From Moryella longum_A (lineage in GTDB: Bacteria > Bacillota > Clostridia > Lachnospirales > Lachnospiraceae), in assembly GCA_937990655.1 (NCBI GenBank), contig CALKQX010000017.1:1-64000 (forward strand): a stretch of 64,000 nucleotides of DNA. Reading direction: 5' to 3'. Below the pieces are notes generated by a model. That model had not been told where the DNA came from. It saw only the letters and a program-made list of their open reading frames with translations, and ran no database searches. A program made the translations under genes and the position numbers. How positions within the stretch are numbered: position 1 is the stretch's first letter; every line of letters begins with the position of its first letter. Positions 42,267-50,360 of the stretch are shown here, one piece after another.

Positions 42267-42554
42267 TCAGTTCTTTTTCTTCGGATTCTTGGGAAACCAC
42301 CCCTTCTTGACGCGCTCCTCCTGCTCAAAGAGTTCGAGTATGCTCCAGAGGCAGCTCACGCCGAAGACTGCGCAGAGCGCACTCGCGACCGTCCCGCGAA
42401 GAAACAGAGAAGCGGCAAGTGCGGCAAGACCGACAAGCGCAAACAGCGGCCAGATTTGTTTGCCGATATAGTATTCGCTCTTTATGACGATGGGGTGAAA
42501 AGCGCCTATCATCAAAAATGCACCGCAGCCGATTAAGAGGCCGTTCAAATTCAT
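42267..42554 (-). CDS. DUF4491 family small membrane protein
   Basis: The 95-residue protein has three hydrophobic helices (GLLIGCGAFLMIGAF, WPLFALVGLAALAASLFL, VASALCAVFGVSCLW) and the family-typical motifs HPIVIKSEYYIGK after helix 1 and LFEQEERVKKGWFPKNP at the C-terminus. These match DUF4491, a small inner membrane family of unknown function in Firmicutes and Bacteroidetes. The start MNLNG (ATG at 42554) has GAAAGGATG before it; a longer frame reaching back to 42584 lacks a site. An AATAT-TAG-ATATT palindrome upstream (about 42604-42620) might be an operator. Confidence 0.85.
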   Translation of the reverse strand: MNLNGLLIGCGAFLMIGAFHPIVIKSEYYIGKQIWPLFALVGLAALAASLFLRGTVASALCAVFGVSCLWSILELFEQEERVKKGWFPKNPKKKN

Positions 42555-42713
42555 GAGACATCCTTTCTCTTCGCAAAAAGCCAAGCAACAGAGCTCGTTA
42601 AGTAATATCTAATATTGCTAGGAAGAGAATAGCAGAGCCCGGTAAGAAAAAACAGTGCCGTGGCAACAAAAAGAAAAAATACGAAAACCAAGAGAAAGAG
42701 AATCAAGAGACAA

Positions 42714-42771
42714 GGAAATCCCCGCCTCGCTCTGCCCGCTTTGTTTCGGGCGGAGCGAGGCGGGGATTTCC
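42714..42771. repeat. 19-bp perfect inverted repeat with an inner 5-bp stem
   Basis: The arm GGAAATCCCCGCCTCGCTC (42714-42732) is perfectly repeated in inverse at 42753-42771, and GCCCG (42734-42738) pairs with CGGGC (42747-42751) inside, around CTTTGTTT. The result is a hairpin of about 24 bp. It starts 17 bp after the stop of the GNAT gene on the minus strand and could end that transcript, but no T-tract follows on either strand. Confidence 0.8.
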
Positions 42772-42787
42772 CCGAATTGAAATAGAC

Positions 42788-43567
42788 TCAGAGCAGAAGC
42801 TCGTAGTAGCGGAGCGACGTGGTTTTACGGAAGCCGTTTTCCGTGTAGAGGCGCACCGCAGGCGTGTTGGAAGCGCTGACCTGCATGACAGCCTTCTTGT
42901 AGCCGAGCTTTTTCAGGAGTCCCAGGAACTGCGGGAAGAGCTCGCTGCCAACGCCTTGACCGATCAAATCCTTGCGGGTCGCGATGCGGTGCAGGTAAGC
43001 CTTGTTGTCCTTCAGCGGGGTGACAAAGCAGCGGAAGGCCGGTTTCTTATCTTCGGGGCGGAATACCTGGTAGGCGCGGAAGCCTTCCGGGGACGGCTTG
43101 GACTCGAGGAAACGGTAGCGCGAATCCGGCGTCGGCTTATCTTCGAGTTCGCACTCCATCTCGGTCTCCTCCTCCGCGAGGTGCGCGCCGATCGAGAGAA
43201 GTACGGGAAGCGCATCTTTGCAGCTGCCGTCAATCGGGAAGCGAACCACCGGGGCTGCGCCCTTTAAACTCTTGCCCGGGAAGGTGATCTTAGCCTTTTC
43301 CCAGAGGCGGCGGAAGTAACCCTGCTTGCGGTAGTCCGGATCAGTGAACGCATAGACCTCAAAAATTTGATCGCCGAGGCCGCAGAGCGCCATGACAGCG
43401 CGGAGTTCCTTGGGATCTTTGCTGTCATAGGCGAGCAGATACTTGGTGCCCGGCTCGAGAAGCGGGAAGGTCATCGAAAAAGCTTCCTTCTCGTGGCAGC
43501 GTTTCAGCAGGTCCATAATTTTGTCCTGCTCGCCGTGGTTTAAACGATCTTGTTCTGTTAATTTCAT
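42788..43567 (-). CDS. GNAT family N-acetyltransferase (tandem GNAT-like halves)
   Basis: The 259-residue protein ends in a clear GNAT domain: LHRIATRKDLIGQGVGSELF (acetyl-CoA loop GQGVGS), then VMQVSASNTPAVRLYTENGF. The N-terminal half also has GNAT-like features (VYAFTDPDYRKQGYFRRLWE) with a less canonical loop, so it may be an internal duplication with one catalytic half. The substrate is unknown. I set the start at ATG 43567 because GGGAGC lies 8 bases before it; an in-frame ATG at 43621 is part of the -10 element TATAATG and cannot be used if that promoter is real. Confidence 0.82.
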   Translation of the reverse strand: MKLTEQDRLNHGEQDKIMDLLKRCHEKEAFSMTFPLLEPGTKYLLAYDSKDPKELRAVMALCGLGDQIFEVYAFTDPDYRKQGYFRRLWEKAKITFPGKSLKGAAPVVRFPIDGSCKDALPVLLSIGAHLAEEETEMECELEDKPTPDSRYRFLESKPSPEGFRAYQVFRPEDKKPAFRCFVTPLKDNKAYLHRIATRKDLIGQGVGSELFPQFLGLLKKLGYKKAVMQVSASNTPAVRLYTENGFRKTTSLRYYELLL

Positions 43568-43619
43568 AGAGCTCCCATCTGCGCTTTGCGCATAGTCGTT
43601 CATCTTAAAGATTTCCGTC

Positions 43620-43628
43620 ATTATAACA
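43620..43628 (-). promoter_or_regulatory. Extended -10 promoter of the GNAT gene
   Basis: Read on the minus strand this is TGTTATAAT, a TGn extended -10 with a consensus hexamer. A good -35 is not visible, which extended -10 promoters tolerate. It is divergent to the pyrF promoter 70 bp away. Confidence 0.6.
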
Positions 43629-43691
43629 TAGATTTTACGGCTGTGCGAGGCAGGGAAAAGCTGTAAGAAAACCGTAAAGCGTGCGCGCTCG

Positions 43692-43720
43692 TTGCGTGCG
43701 GGGACAAAAAAACATATAAT
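43692..43720 (+). promoter_or_regulatory. Promoter of the pyr operon
   Basis: TTGCGT (43692-43697) and TATAAT (43715-43720) are spaced by 17 bp and lie 38 bp upstream of the pyrF ATG. No PyrR-type attenuator hairpin is visible in the short leader. Confidence 0.7.
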
Positions 43721-43758
43721 AAGAAAAACGAGTTTACGGCTGCCTACAGGAGGAAGCG

Positions 43759-44685
43759 ATGATTACAACTTTAATCGAAAAAATCAAAGAGACCAAGGCC
43801 CCGATTTGCGTCGGTCTGGACCCCATGCTGGTGTATATTCCGGATGAGGTAAAGCAGGCCGCGTTTGCCGAGAAGGGTGAAAATTTAGAGGGAGCGGCAG
43901 AGGCCTGCCTCCGCTTTAACGAGGCGATACTTCGGGAGACGGCGGATCTGATTCCGGCGGTGAAGCCCCAGATTGCCATGTACGAGCAGTTCGGCATTCC
44001 GGGTCTCATTGCCTACGAGAAGACCGTGCGTCTTGCAAAGGAGCTCGGGCTCATTGTCATTGCGGATGTGAAGCGCGGCGACATCGGTTCTACTTCGGCG
44101 GCCTATGCGGAGGGACACCTCGGCAGCATCACCATAGGCGAGAAGCAGTTCTTCCCCTTTGACGCGGATATGGCAACCGTAAACCCCTACCTCGGCAGCG
44201 ACGGCGTAAAGCCCTTCCTTGAGGTCTGCGGACGCTGCGATAAGGGTATTTTTGTGCTCGTCAAGACCTCGAATCCCTCGAGCGGCGAGTTGCAGGATCG
44301 GCTGATTGACGGCGAGCCGCTCTATGCGCGGGTCGCGAATCTCACCTCGTCCTGGGGTGAGTCCCTCATGGAGGGCGAATGGTCCAATGTCGGCGCGGTG
44401 GTCGGTGCGACTTACCCGAAGATGCTTTCGGAGCTCAGAGCGCGTATGCCGCACACCTTCTTCCTGATCCCGGGCTACGGCGCGCAGGGCGGCAAGGCGG
44501 AGGATCTCGCGGTCGCGTTTAACGAAAAGGGCGAGGGCGGCATCGTGAACTCTTCCCGCGGCATCATCGCGGCGTGGAAGCAGGAGCAGTATCGTGCGTT
44601 CGGCGCAGAGGGTTTTGCAAAGGCGGCGCGACAGGCGACGCTCGATATGATTGCGGATCTTCGGCGTTGCATCCGCTTTGCGTGA
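43759..44685 (+). CDS. pyrF: Orotidine 5'-phosphate decarboxylase (type 2)
   Basis: PyrF decarboxylates OMP to UMP, the last step of pyrimidine synthesis. The 308-residue length and the motif VIADVKRGDIGSTSAAYAEG with the catalytic Asp-Lys-Asp pattern mark the longer type 2 subfamily. The start ICVGLDPML and C-terminal PGYGAQGGKAED are also typical. RBS CAGGAGGAAG is optimal. It opens the operon pyrF-pyrK-pyrD-pyrE. Confidence 0.97.
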   Translation: MITTLIEKIKETKAPICVGLDPMLVYIPDEVKQAAFAEKGENLEGAAEACLRFNEAILRETADLIPAVKPQIAMYEQFGIPGLIAYEKTVRLAKELGLIVIADVKRGDIGSTSAAYAEGHLGSITIGEKQFFPFDADMATVNPYLGSDGVKPFLEVCGRCDKGIFVLVKTSNPSSGELQDRLIDGEPLYARVANLTSSWGESLMEGEWSNVGAVVGATYPKMLSELRARMPHTFFLIPGYGAQGGKAEDLAVAFNEKGEGGIVNSSRGIIAAWKQEQYRAFGAEGFAKAARQATLDMIADLRRCIRFA

Positions 44686-44704
44686 GAAATGGGGGAATCG
44701 GCAT

Positions 44705-45484
44705 ATGAGTAAAGTAAAGGAGCGCGCTTCCGTCCTGGGACAGCGCGAATTATGTCCCGGTGTCTTTGACCTGAGACTTTTGGCACCGCAGATTGCGGCG
44801 GCGGCAAAACCGGGACAGTTTGTCAATGTGTTTTTGAATAACGAGGCGCATATTCTGCCGAGACCCATCAGTCTCTGCAACATAGACCGCGAGGACGGTA
44901 TCTTGCGTCTGGTGTATCGCGTGACCAAGGAGGGAAGCGGAACCGAAGAACTTTCGCGCTACCCGGCGGGCACCGAGCTCATGCTCCTCGGCCCGCTTGG
45001 CAACAGCTTCCCGACCGAACTGGATGATGTCGCTGTGGTCGGCGGCGGCATCGGTATACCGCCTCTCCTTGAACTCCTCTGGGCACTCCCGGGGAAAAAG
45101 ACCGCGCTCCTCGGCTATCGCAGCAAGGGCCAGCTCTTTTTGCTCGAGGACTTTGCGGTCGCCGCGGATGAGGTTAAGATAGCGACCGAGGACGGCAGTC
45201 TCGGCATTCAGGGTAACGTTGTGGATCTGCTCCGCGCCCTGCCGGAAAAACCGAAGGCAATTTTGAGCTGCGGTCCGCTGCCCATGCTCCGCGCGCTGAA
45301 GACCTATGCGGCGGAGGAAGGCATTCCGCTCTGGGTCTCCATGGAAGAGCGCATGGCCTGCGGCATCGGCGCCTGCCTCGGCTGCATCACCGAGAGCGCG
45401 GAAGTCGATGCGCACTCGAATGTCAAAAACAAGCGCGTCTGTGCCGACGGACCGGTATTTCGCGCAGAGGAGGTGGTGCTTTGA
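44705..45484 (+). CDS. pyrK: Dihydroorotate dehydrogenase electron transfer subunit
   Basis: PyrK carries FAD and a [2Fe-2S] cluster and passes electrons from PyrD to NAD. The 259-residue protein has the flavin domain (KPGQFVNVFL, RPISLCNIDRE), the NAD domain (VGGGIGIPPLLELLWAL) and the cluster ligands MACGIGACLGCI with a fourth Cys in KRVCADGPVF. The ATG at 44705 is preceded by GGGGGAATC; an earlier in-frame ATG lies within pyrF. The stop overlaps the TTG start of pyrD. Confidence 0.95.
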   Translation: MSKVKERASVLGQRELCPGVFDLRLLAPQIAAAAKPGQFVNVFLNNEAHILPRPISLCNIDREDGILRLVYRVTKEGSGTEELSRYPAGTELMLLGPLGNSFPTELDDVAVVGGGIGIPPLLELLWALPGKKTALLGYRSKGQLFLLEDFAVAADEVKIATEDGSLGIQGNVVDLLRALPEKPKAILSCGPLPMLRALKTYAAEEGIPLWVSMEERMACGIGACLGCITESAEVDAHSNVKNKRVCADGPVFRAEEVVL

Positions 45485-46389
45485 ACATCTCAACGGAAGT
45501 GAGTCTTGCGGGAATCACCCTCAAAAATCCCGTGATGACGGCGAGCGGCACCTTCGGGGCCGGCGAAGAGTACAGTGAATTTGTGGACCTCAATAAGCTC
45601 GGCGCGGTCGTGACCAAGGGTGTCGCGGCCGTTCCGTGGGCGGGCAACCCGACGCCTCGCATCGCGGAGACGCCGAGCGGCATGCTGAATGCGATCGGCC
45701 TGCAGAACCCGGGTGTGGATGTATTCCTCAAGCGGGACTTGCCCTTCTTAAAGCAGTTTGACACCCGCGTCGTGGTCAATGTCTGCGGCCACAGCGAGGA
45801 AGAGTATGTCGAGGTCGTGGAGCGGCTCCGCGAGGCGCCGGTCGATTTTTTGGAGCTCAACATCTCCTGCCCGAACGTCAAGGAGGGCGGCATTACCTTC
45901 GGCACCCAGGCAAAGGCGGTCGAGCACATCACCCGCCGCGTGAAGGAGAGGGCAGCACAGCCGTTAATTGTCAAGCTATCGCCGAATGTCACCGATATCA
46001 CGGAGACCGCGCGTGCGGCTGAGGCGGGCGGCGCGGACGTGCTCTCGCTCATCAACACCCTGACCGGCATGAAGATTGACATTGAGCGCAGATGCTTTGT
46101 GCTCGCGAACCGCACCGGCGGCCTTTCGGGGCCCGCGGTGCACCCGATTGCGGTGCGCATGGTCTATGACTGCGCACACGCGGTCAAGCTGCCCATCATC
46201 GGTATGGGCGGCATCGAGAACGGCGCGGACGCGGTCGAGTTTTTGCTCGCGGGCGCGACGGCGGTCTCGGTCGGCACGGCGAATTTTCGGAACCCGCGCG
46301 CTTCGGAGGAGGTCGCGGAGGGAATTGCCGCGTATCTCTCGAGAACCGGTACCAAGGATGTCAGAGAACTCATCGGCGCGGTGCGCTAA
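45481..46389 (+). CDS. pyrD: Dihydroorotate dehydrogenase, class 1B catalytic subunit
   Basis: PyrD oxidises dihydroorotate to orotate with FMN. The 302-residue protein shows NPVMTASGTFG, the catalytic-cysteine block ELNISCPNVKEGG, LSPNVTDITE, and the FMN phosphate site GMGGIENGADAVEF with GATAVSVGTAN. Pairing with pyrK makes it the NAD-dependent 1B type. The start is TTG 45481, overlapping the pyrK stop, with GAGGAGG upstream; the rarer codon may set its level relative to PyrK. Confidence 0.96.
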   Translation: MNISTEVSLAGITLKNPVMTASGTFGAGEEYSEFVDLNKLGAVVTKGVAAVPWAGNPTPRIAETPSGMLNAIGLQNPGVDVFLKRDLPFLKQFDTRVVVNVCGHSEEEYVEVVERLREAPVDFLELNISCPNVKEGGITFGTQAKAVEHITRRVKERAAQPLIVKLSPNVTDITETARAAEAGGADVLSLINTLTGMKIDIERRCFVLANRTGGLSGPAVHPIAVRMVYDCAHAVKLPIIGMGGIENGADAVEFLLAGATAVSVGTANFRNPRASEEVAEGIAAYLSRTGTKDVRELIGAVR

Positions 46390-46401
46390 TAAGGGAGGAC
46401 T

Positions 46402-47082
46402 ATGGAACAGTACAAGCAGGAATTTATCGAGTTTATGATTTCGTGCGAGGTCTTAAAGTTCGGAGACTTCGTGACCAAGAGCGGCAGAAAGACCCCGTTT
46501 TTCGTGAACACCGGTTTTTACCGCACCGGAACCCAGTTAAAGGAACTCGGTGCTTACTATGCGCGCGCCATCCATGCGGCCTTCGGCGACGAGGCAACTT
46601 TGCTCTTCGGACCGGCGTACAAGGGCATCCCGCTCTGTGTCGCGGCTTCCATCGGCATGAGCGAGCTCTATGAGAAGGAGCTCGGCTATGTCGCAAACCG
46701 CAAGGAGGTGAAGGACCACGGCGACAAGGGCATATTGCTCGGCGCACCGATCAAGGACACGGATAAGATTGTGATTGTCGAGGATGTGACCACGGCGGGT
46801 ACCTCGATTGAGGAGACCATGCCCATCATCAAGGCGCAGGGCAACGCAGAGGTGCTGGGCCTCGTGGTCAGCGTGGACCGCTGCGAGAGAGGCAAGGGCA
46901 AGAAGAGCGCACTCTCCGAGATTTCGGAGCGCTACGGCATCAAGACGACGGCGATTGTCACCATGAAGGAGGTCATTGAACACCTCTACAAGCGTGAAGT
47001 GAACGGCAAGGTGATTATCGACGATGCGCTGATGGAGAGAATCGATGCCTACTACCGTGAGTACGGTGCGGAGGAGGACTGA
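46402..47082 (+). CDS. pyrE: Orotate phosphoribosyltransferase
   Basis: PyrE joins orotate to PRPP, giving OMP. The 226-residue protein has the canonical PRPP loop IVEDVTTAGTSIEE (about 125-138), GPAYKGIPLCVAAS and KVIIDDALMERIDAYYREYG at the C-terminus. GGGAGGAC lies before the ATG. This is the true OPRT of the window, to be distinguished from the divergent homologue at 265. Confidence 0.96.
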   Translation: MEQYKQEFIEFMISCEVLKFGDFVTKSGRKTPFFVNTGFYRTGTQLKELGAYYARAIHAAFGDEATLLFGPAYKGIPLCVAASIGMSELYEKELGYVANRKEVKDHGDKGILLGAPIKDTDKIVIVEDVTTAGTSIEETMPIIKAQGNAEVLGLVVSVDRCERGKGKKSALSEISERYGIKTTAIVTMKEVIEHLYKREVNGKVIIDDALMERIDAYYREYGAEED

Positions 47083-47090
47083 GCCGTTCG

Positions 47091-47564
47091 ATGGATAAGA
47101 TTCAGTGGAAGCATCGCCTGCTCGGAACCCTGCTCTTTTTGATTTATCTGGCCGGGCTCAGTTACTTTCTCTTTTTTGCCGAGGCGCTCGGCAGGCAGGG
47201 GAGGGTCAATGCGAACTTGCGCTACAACCTCGTGCTCTTTCGGGAAATCTGGCGTTTCTGGCATTACCGCGATATTCTGGGCTACCGCGCCTTCGTGTTG
47301 AATACCGCAGGCAATGTGCTCGCCTTTGTTCCCTTCGGCTTTTTTCTGCCGATCGTGAGCGCGCGGCGCCACAATTTTTTCCGTATTTTAATTGCCGGTT
47401 TTCTGTTTTCGGGACTCATCGAAACGGTGCAACTTGCAACGCGACTCGGCAGTTTTGATGTCGACGATATTTTTTTGAATACAATCGGCGTCGTCGCGGG
47501 ATATTTTATTTTTCGACTGGCATTGAGGAGGTTAAATCGTGAAGCTGCCGAATCCGTTTCGTAA
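47091..47564 (+). CDS. VanZ family membrane protein
   Basis: The 157-residue protein has four hydrophobic helices and the VanZ-like pattern (LNTAGNVLAFVPFGFFLPI, then FLFSGLIETVQLATRLGSFDVDDI and TIGVVAGYF). VanZ of the vancomycin cluster gives low-level teicoplanin resistance, but most chromosomal members have no known role and this is not evidence of resistance. It starts 8 bp after pyrE, using GGAGGAGG that overlaps the pyrE stop region, so it is likely on the pyr transcript. Confidence 0.85.
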   Translation: MDKIQWKHRLLGTLLFLIYLAGLSYFLFFAEALGRQGRVNANLRYNLVLFREIWRFWHYRDILGYRAFVLNTAGNVLAFVPFGFFLPIVSARRHNFFRILIAGFLFSGLIETVQLATRLGSFDVDDIFLNTIGVVAGYFIFRLALRRLNREAAESVS

Positions 47565-48012
47565 GCGAGAATATCAAATCCTGACGCCGGCAACGAAAGT
47601 CGATGACTCCATTTTGGAACGGCCGGAGTTTTTGCCGGAAGAGGAAGTGAGACGCAGCGGGAAAAAGACTGCGGCAAAACAAAAGAAGGGCAAGCAACTG
47701 GAAGGCCTCATCAGTTACCTCAGGAAACCGCGCGCCGAAGAGGGATACACGGTGCTGATTGCTGCCTGCATAGCGATACTCTTCACCGTATTTGCCTTTT
47801 TCGGCATGATACAGGCGGCAGGCGAGCCCTCGCTCACGGTTTCGGCGGCGGTCATGAGCGCCATGCTGGTCTCGGCCTACGGAATCTATCTTGCGGTCAA
47901 GGCGCTGCGCGACAAGGATAAGGACCAGCTCTACACCTGGGTGGGACTCTCGCTTTCTTCGGTGGTAACGGTGATATGGGTGATTGCGCTCCTCCTGGGG
48001 CTCACATCTTGA
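47539..48012 (+). CDS. DUF6142-like small membrane protein
   Basis: The 157-residue protein has a soluble basic lead (about 1-65) and three hydrophobic segments (YTVLIAACIAILFTVFAFFG, VSAAVMSAMLVSAYGIYLAV, VGLSLSSVVTVIWVIALLLG). This resembles a Lachnospiraceae family that I associate with DUF6142; function unknown. The start is GTG 47539, with TGAGGAGG at 47524-47531; this is within the end of the VanZ gene, so translation is coupled. Confidence 0.65.
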   Translation: MKLPNPFRKREYQILTPATKVDDSILERPEFLPEEEVRRSGKKTAAKQKKGKQLEGLISYLRKPRAEEGYTVLIAACIAILFTVFAFFGMIQAAGEPSLTVSAAVMSAMLVSAYGIYLAVKALRDKDKDQLYTWVGLSLSSVVTVIWVIALLLGLTS

Positions 48013-48710
48013 GGGGCGGAGAAGAGCTCCTTCGGGAGCGCCGCGCGCTATCGGCTGAGCGGCTTAGAGAAATACCGGCGGAAGAGGCCGCGGGACGCTT
48101 GTTCCGAGGCTTCTTTCGGCGAGAAGCGCTGTCGCTCTTCCGTGCAAGCGGCAAGGCGGGCGAAGAACGGGCGGAAGCGCTCACTTTGTTTGTCCCCGAG
48201 GCGGGGAAGAAAGAACGCTTACTCGCCGCACTTTCCTCGATTTGCAGCCGCGTTTTTATGCCGCAGTGCGCTCCGGAAACGGAAGTGCGCTGCATAGAAC
48301 TGTTTCTTCAGTGTTATGCCCTGCTTTCACAGGGCGGCGGTGAGGAGGCGCTCTGCGAGGCCATGTATTACGACCTCTTCGACTATGCGGAGGAGGATGT
48401 GCGTGAGCGCTTTACGGAGCGGAACAAGGGGGGATACAGCCTCTCGCTGACCCTCCCGGGAGAGCCGCTCTGGTACGCGGATCGCTTTCCGGCCATCGCG
48501 GCGGCGCATACGGAAGATTTGTACCTCTTTCTCGATAAGGCGCTGCGGGACCGGCTTCGACCCCTCATATGCGAAGCGAGTAGTCGGGCGGAGCGGGAAC
48601 AATGCCGCGAGAGCATCGTGTGCTATCAGAATATGCGCGGCGCGGACACGGCTTTTTCGCCGCGACAGCAGCTCTGGCTCCGTGAGCTCTATACGGCGGA
48701 TAACGAATAA
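48009..48710 (+). CDS. Uncharacterised cytoplasmic protein (possibly DUF3878-like)
   Basis: The protein (233 residues from TTG 48009) has no signal peptide or membrane helix and is mainly helical. The C-terminal part LWYADRFPAIAAAHTEDLYL followed by FLDKALRDRLRPLICEA and QQLWLRELYTADNE looks conserved, and I have a weak association with DUF3878. TTG 48009 overlaps the previous stop (TTGA); an in-frame ATG at 47976 would add 11 residues read out of frame through a membrane helix and neither start has a strong ribosome site. It is the last gene of the pyr transcript before the purE promoter. No terminator is evident. Confidence 0.5.
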   Translation: MRGGEELLRERRALSAERLREIPAEEAAGRLFRGFFRREALSLFRASGKAGEERAEALTLFVPEAGKKERLLAALSSICSRVFMPQCAPETEVRCIELFLQCYALLSQGGGEEALCEAMYYDLFDYAEEDVRERFTERNKGGYSLSLTLPGEPLWYADRFPAIAAAHTEDLYLFLDKALRDRLRPLICEASSRAEREQCRESIVCYQNMRGADTAFSPRQQLWLRELYTADNE

Positions 48711-48756
48711 ATGAAGGGTAACACCGGGGCTTATTTCCGTTTGCTCGATTTTGGCA

Positions 48757-48785
48757 TTGAGCTCGGGGAACTGCGCCGATATAAT
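48757..48785 (+). promoter_or_regulatory. Promoter of the purE operon
   Basis: TTGAGC (48757-48762) and TATAAT (48780-48785) are spaced by 17 bp, 31 bp before the purE ATG. The leader is too short for a purine riboswitch, and none is visible. Confidence 0.75.
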
Positions 48786-48816
48786 AAAGCTGTAAGCAAC
48801 ATTTAAGGAGGATAAA

Positions 48817-49323
48817 ATGGCAAAAGTCGGAATTGTGATGGGCAGCGATTCGGATATGCCCGTGATGGCACAGGCAGCGGCATTTTTGGAGAAGATGGGG
48901 ATTGAATATGAGATGCGCATTATCTCTGCGCACCGCGAGCCCGATGTCTTCTTTTCCTGGGCAAACGGCGCGCGTGAGCGCGGACTCTCGGTGATCATCG
49001 CAGGTGCGGGCAAGGCAGCGCATCTGCCGGGTATGTGCGCGGCTCTCTTCACGCTCCCGGTAATCGGTGTCCCGATGAAGACTTCGGACCTCGGCGGTGT
49101 GGATTCGCTCTATTCGATTGTGCAGATGCCGAGCGGCATTCCCTGTGCGACCGTTGCAATCAACGGCGGCAAGAACGCCGGTATCCTCGCGGCTAAGATG
49201 CTCGCGGTCGGAGACAAGGCGCTTGAAGAGAAGTTGCAGGCATTCCAGAAGGAAATGCGGGATGAGGTCGTCGCAAAGGACGATAAGCTGCAGCGCGAGG
49301 GTTACCAGAGTTTTCTGAAGTGA
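48817..49323 (+). CDS. purE: N5-carboxyaminoimidazole ribonucleotide mutase
   Basis: PurE converts N5-CAIR to CAIR. The 168-residue protein has GIVMGSDSDMPVM, RIISAHREPD, VIIAGAGKAAHLPGM and GVPMKTSDLGGVDSL, as in class I PurE. AAGGAGG precedes the ATG. It heads purE-purM-purN-purD; purK, purC, purF, purB and purH are not in the window. Confidence 0.96.
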   Translation: MAKVGIVMGSDSDMPVMAQAAAFLEKMGIEYEMRIISAHREPDVFFSWANGARERGLSVIIAGAGKAAHLPGMCAALFTLPVIGVPMKTSDLGGVDSLYSIVQMPSGIPCATVAINGGKNAGILAAKMLAVGDKALEEKLQAFQKEMRDEVVAKDDKLQREGYQSFLK

Positions 49324-49334
49324 GAGGAGCCGCA

Positions 49335-50360
49335 ATGGATTACAGAAAATCCGGAGTTGACATTGAGGCGGGCTACGAGTCCGTCGAGCTGATGAAGCAG
49401 TTTGTAAAGCGCACCCTGCGCCCGGAGGTTCTCGGCGGAATCGGCGGTTTTTCCGGTGCCTTTTCCCTCGCGGGAATCAAGGACATGGAGGATCCGGTGC
49501 TTCTGTCCGGAACCGACGGCGTCGGCACCAAGTTAAAGATTGCCTTCCTGCTGGATCGCCACGATACGATCGGCATTGACTGCGTGGCGATGTGCGTGAA
49601 CGATGTCGCCTGCACGGGCGGCGAACCGCTCTTTTTCCTCGACTACATTGCCTGCGGAAAAAATGTCCCGGAGAAGATTGCGACCATAGTCTCCGGTGTC
49701 GCGGAGGGCTGTGTGCAGGCGGGTTGCGCCCTGGTGGGCGGTGAGACCGCGGAGCACCCCGGACTCATGCCGGAGGACGAATATGACCTCGCGGGCTTTT
49801 CGGTCGGTGCCTGCGACAGAAAAGACCTGATTACGGGCGAAGAATTGAAGCCGGGCGATGTTCTGATCGGCATTGCGTCGAGCGGTGTCCACTCGAACGG
49901 TTTTTCGCTGGTCCGCAACATTTTTGAGATGAGCAAGGAGAATTTGACGCGCTACTATCCGGAACTCGGCGCAACCCTCGGCGAGGTGCTGCTTGCACCG
50001 ACGCGCATCTATGTGAAGGCTTTGAAGAGCGCGAAGGAGGCGGGCGTTCGCATCCATGCCTGCAGCCATATTACGGGCGGCGGCTTCTACGAGAATGTGC
50101 CGCGTATGCTGAAGGACGGCATTCGCGCTGTGGTGAAGAGGGACTCCTACGAGGTTCCGGCTATTTTCCGTTTGATGGCGGAAAAGGGCGAGGTCAGCGA
50201 GCATGTCATGTACAACACCTTCAACATGGGTGTCGGCATGATGGTCGCGGTCGATCCGGCAGATGTCGAGAAGACGCTCCGCGCCTTCGAGGCGGCGGGC
50301 GAGACCTGCTTTGTGATCGGTGCGTGCGAGTCCGGCGAAAAGGGCGTCGATTTATGCTGA
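49335..50360 (+). CDS. purM: Phosphoribosylformylglycinamidine cyclo-ligase
   Basis: PurM closes the imidazole ring of AIR using ATP. The 341-residue protein has YRKSGVDIEAGYESVELMK, LLSGTDGVGTKLKIAF, MCVNDVACTGGEPLFFLDY and HITGGGFYENVPRML. The ATG at 49335 follows AGAGGAG; an in-frame ATG-like start further up overlaps purE and lacks a site. The stop overlaps the ATG of purN (ATGCTGA). Confidence 0.97.
   Translation: MDYRKSGVDIEAGYESVELMKQFVKRTLRPEVLGGIGGFSGAFSLAGIKDMEDPVLLSGTDGVGTKLKIAFLLDRHDTIGIDCVAMCVNDVACTGGEPLFFLDYIACGKNVPEKIATIVSGVAEGCVQAGCALVGGETAEHPGLMPEDEYDLAGFSVGACDRKDLITGEELKPGDVLIGIASSGVHSNGFSLVRNIFEMSKENLTRYYPELGATLGEVLLAPTRIYVKALKSAKEAGVRIHACSHITGGGFYENVPRMLKDGIRAVVKRDSYEVPAIFRLMAEKGEVSEHVMYNTFNMGVGMMVAVDPADVEKTLRAFEAAGETCFVIGACESGEKGVDLC

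Noticed and set aside
43622..43758. Possible PyrR attenuator before pyrF
   Set aside because: The leader after the -10 is only about 35 nt and contains no terminator or antiterminator hairpin.
47091..47564. VanZ family protein as a glycopeptide resistance gene
   Set aside because: No vanHAX or vanRS genes are nearby, and chromosomal VanZ-family proteins are common without a resistance role.
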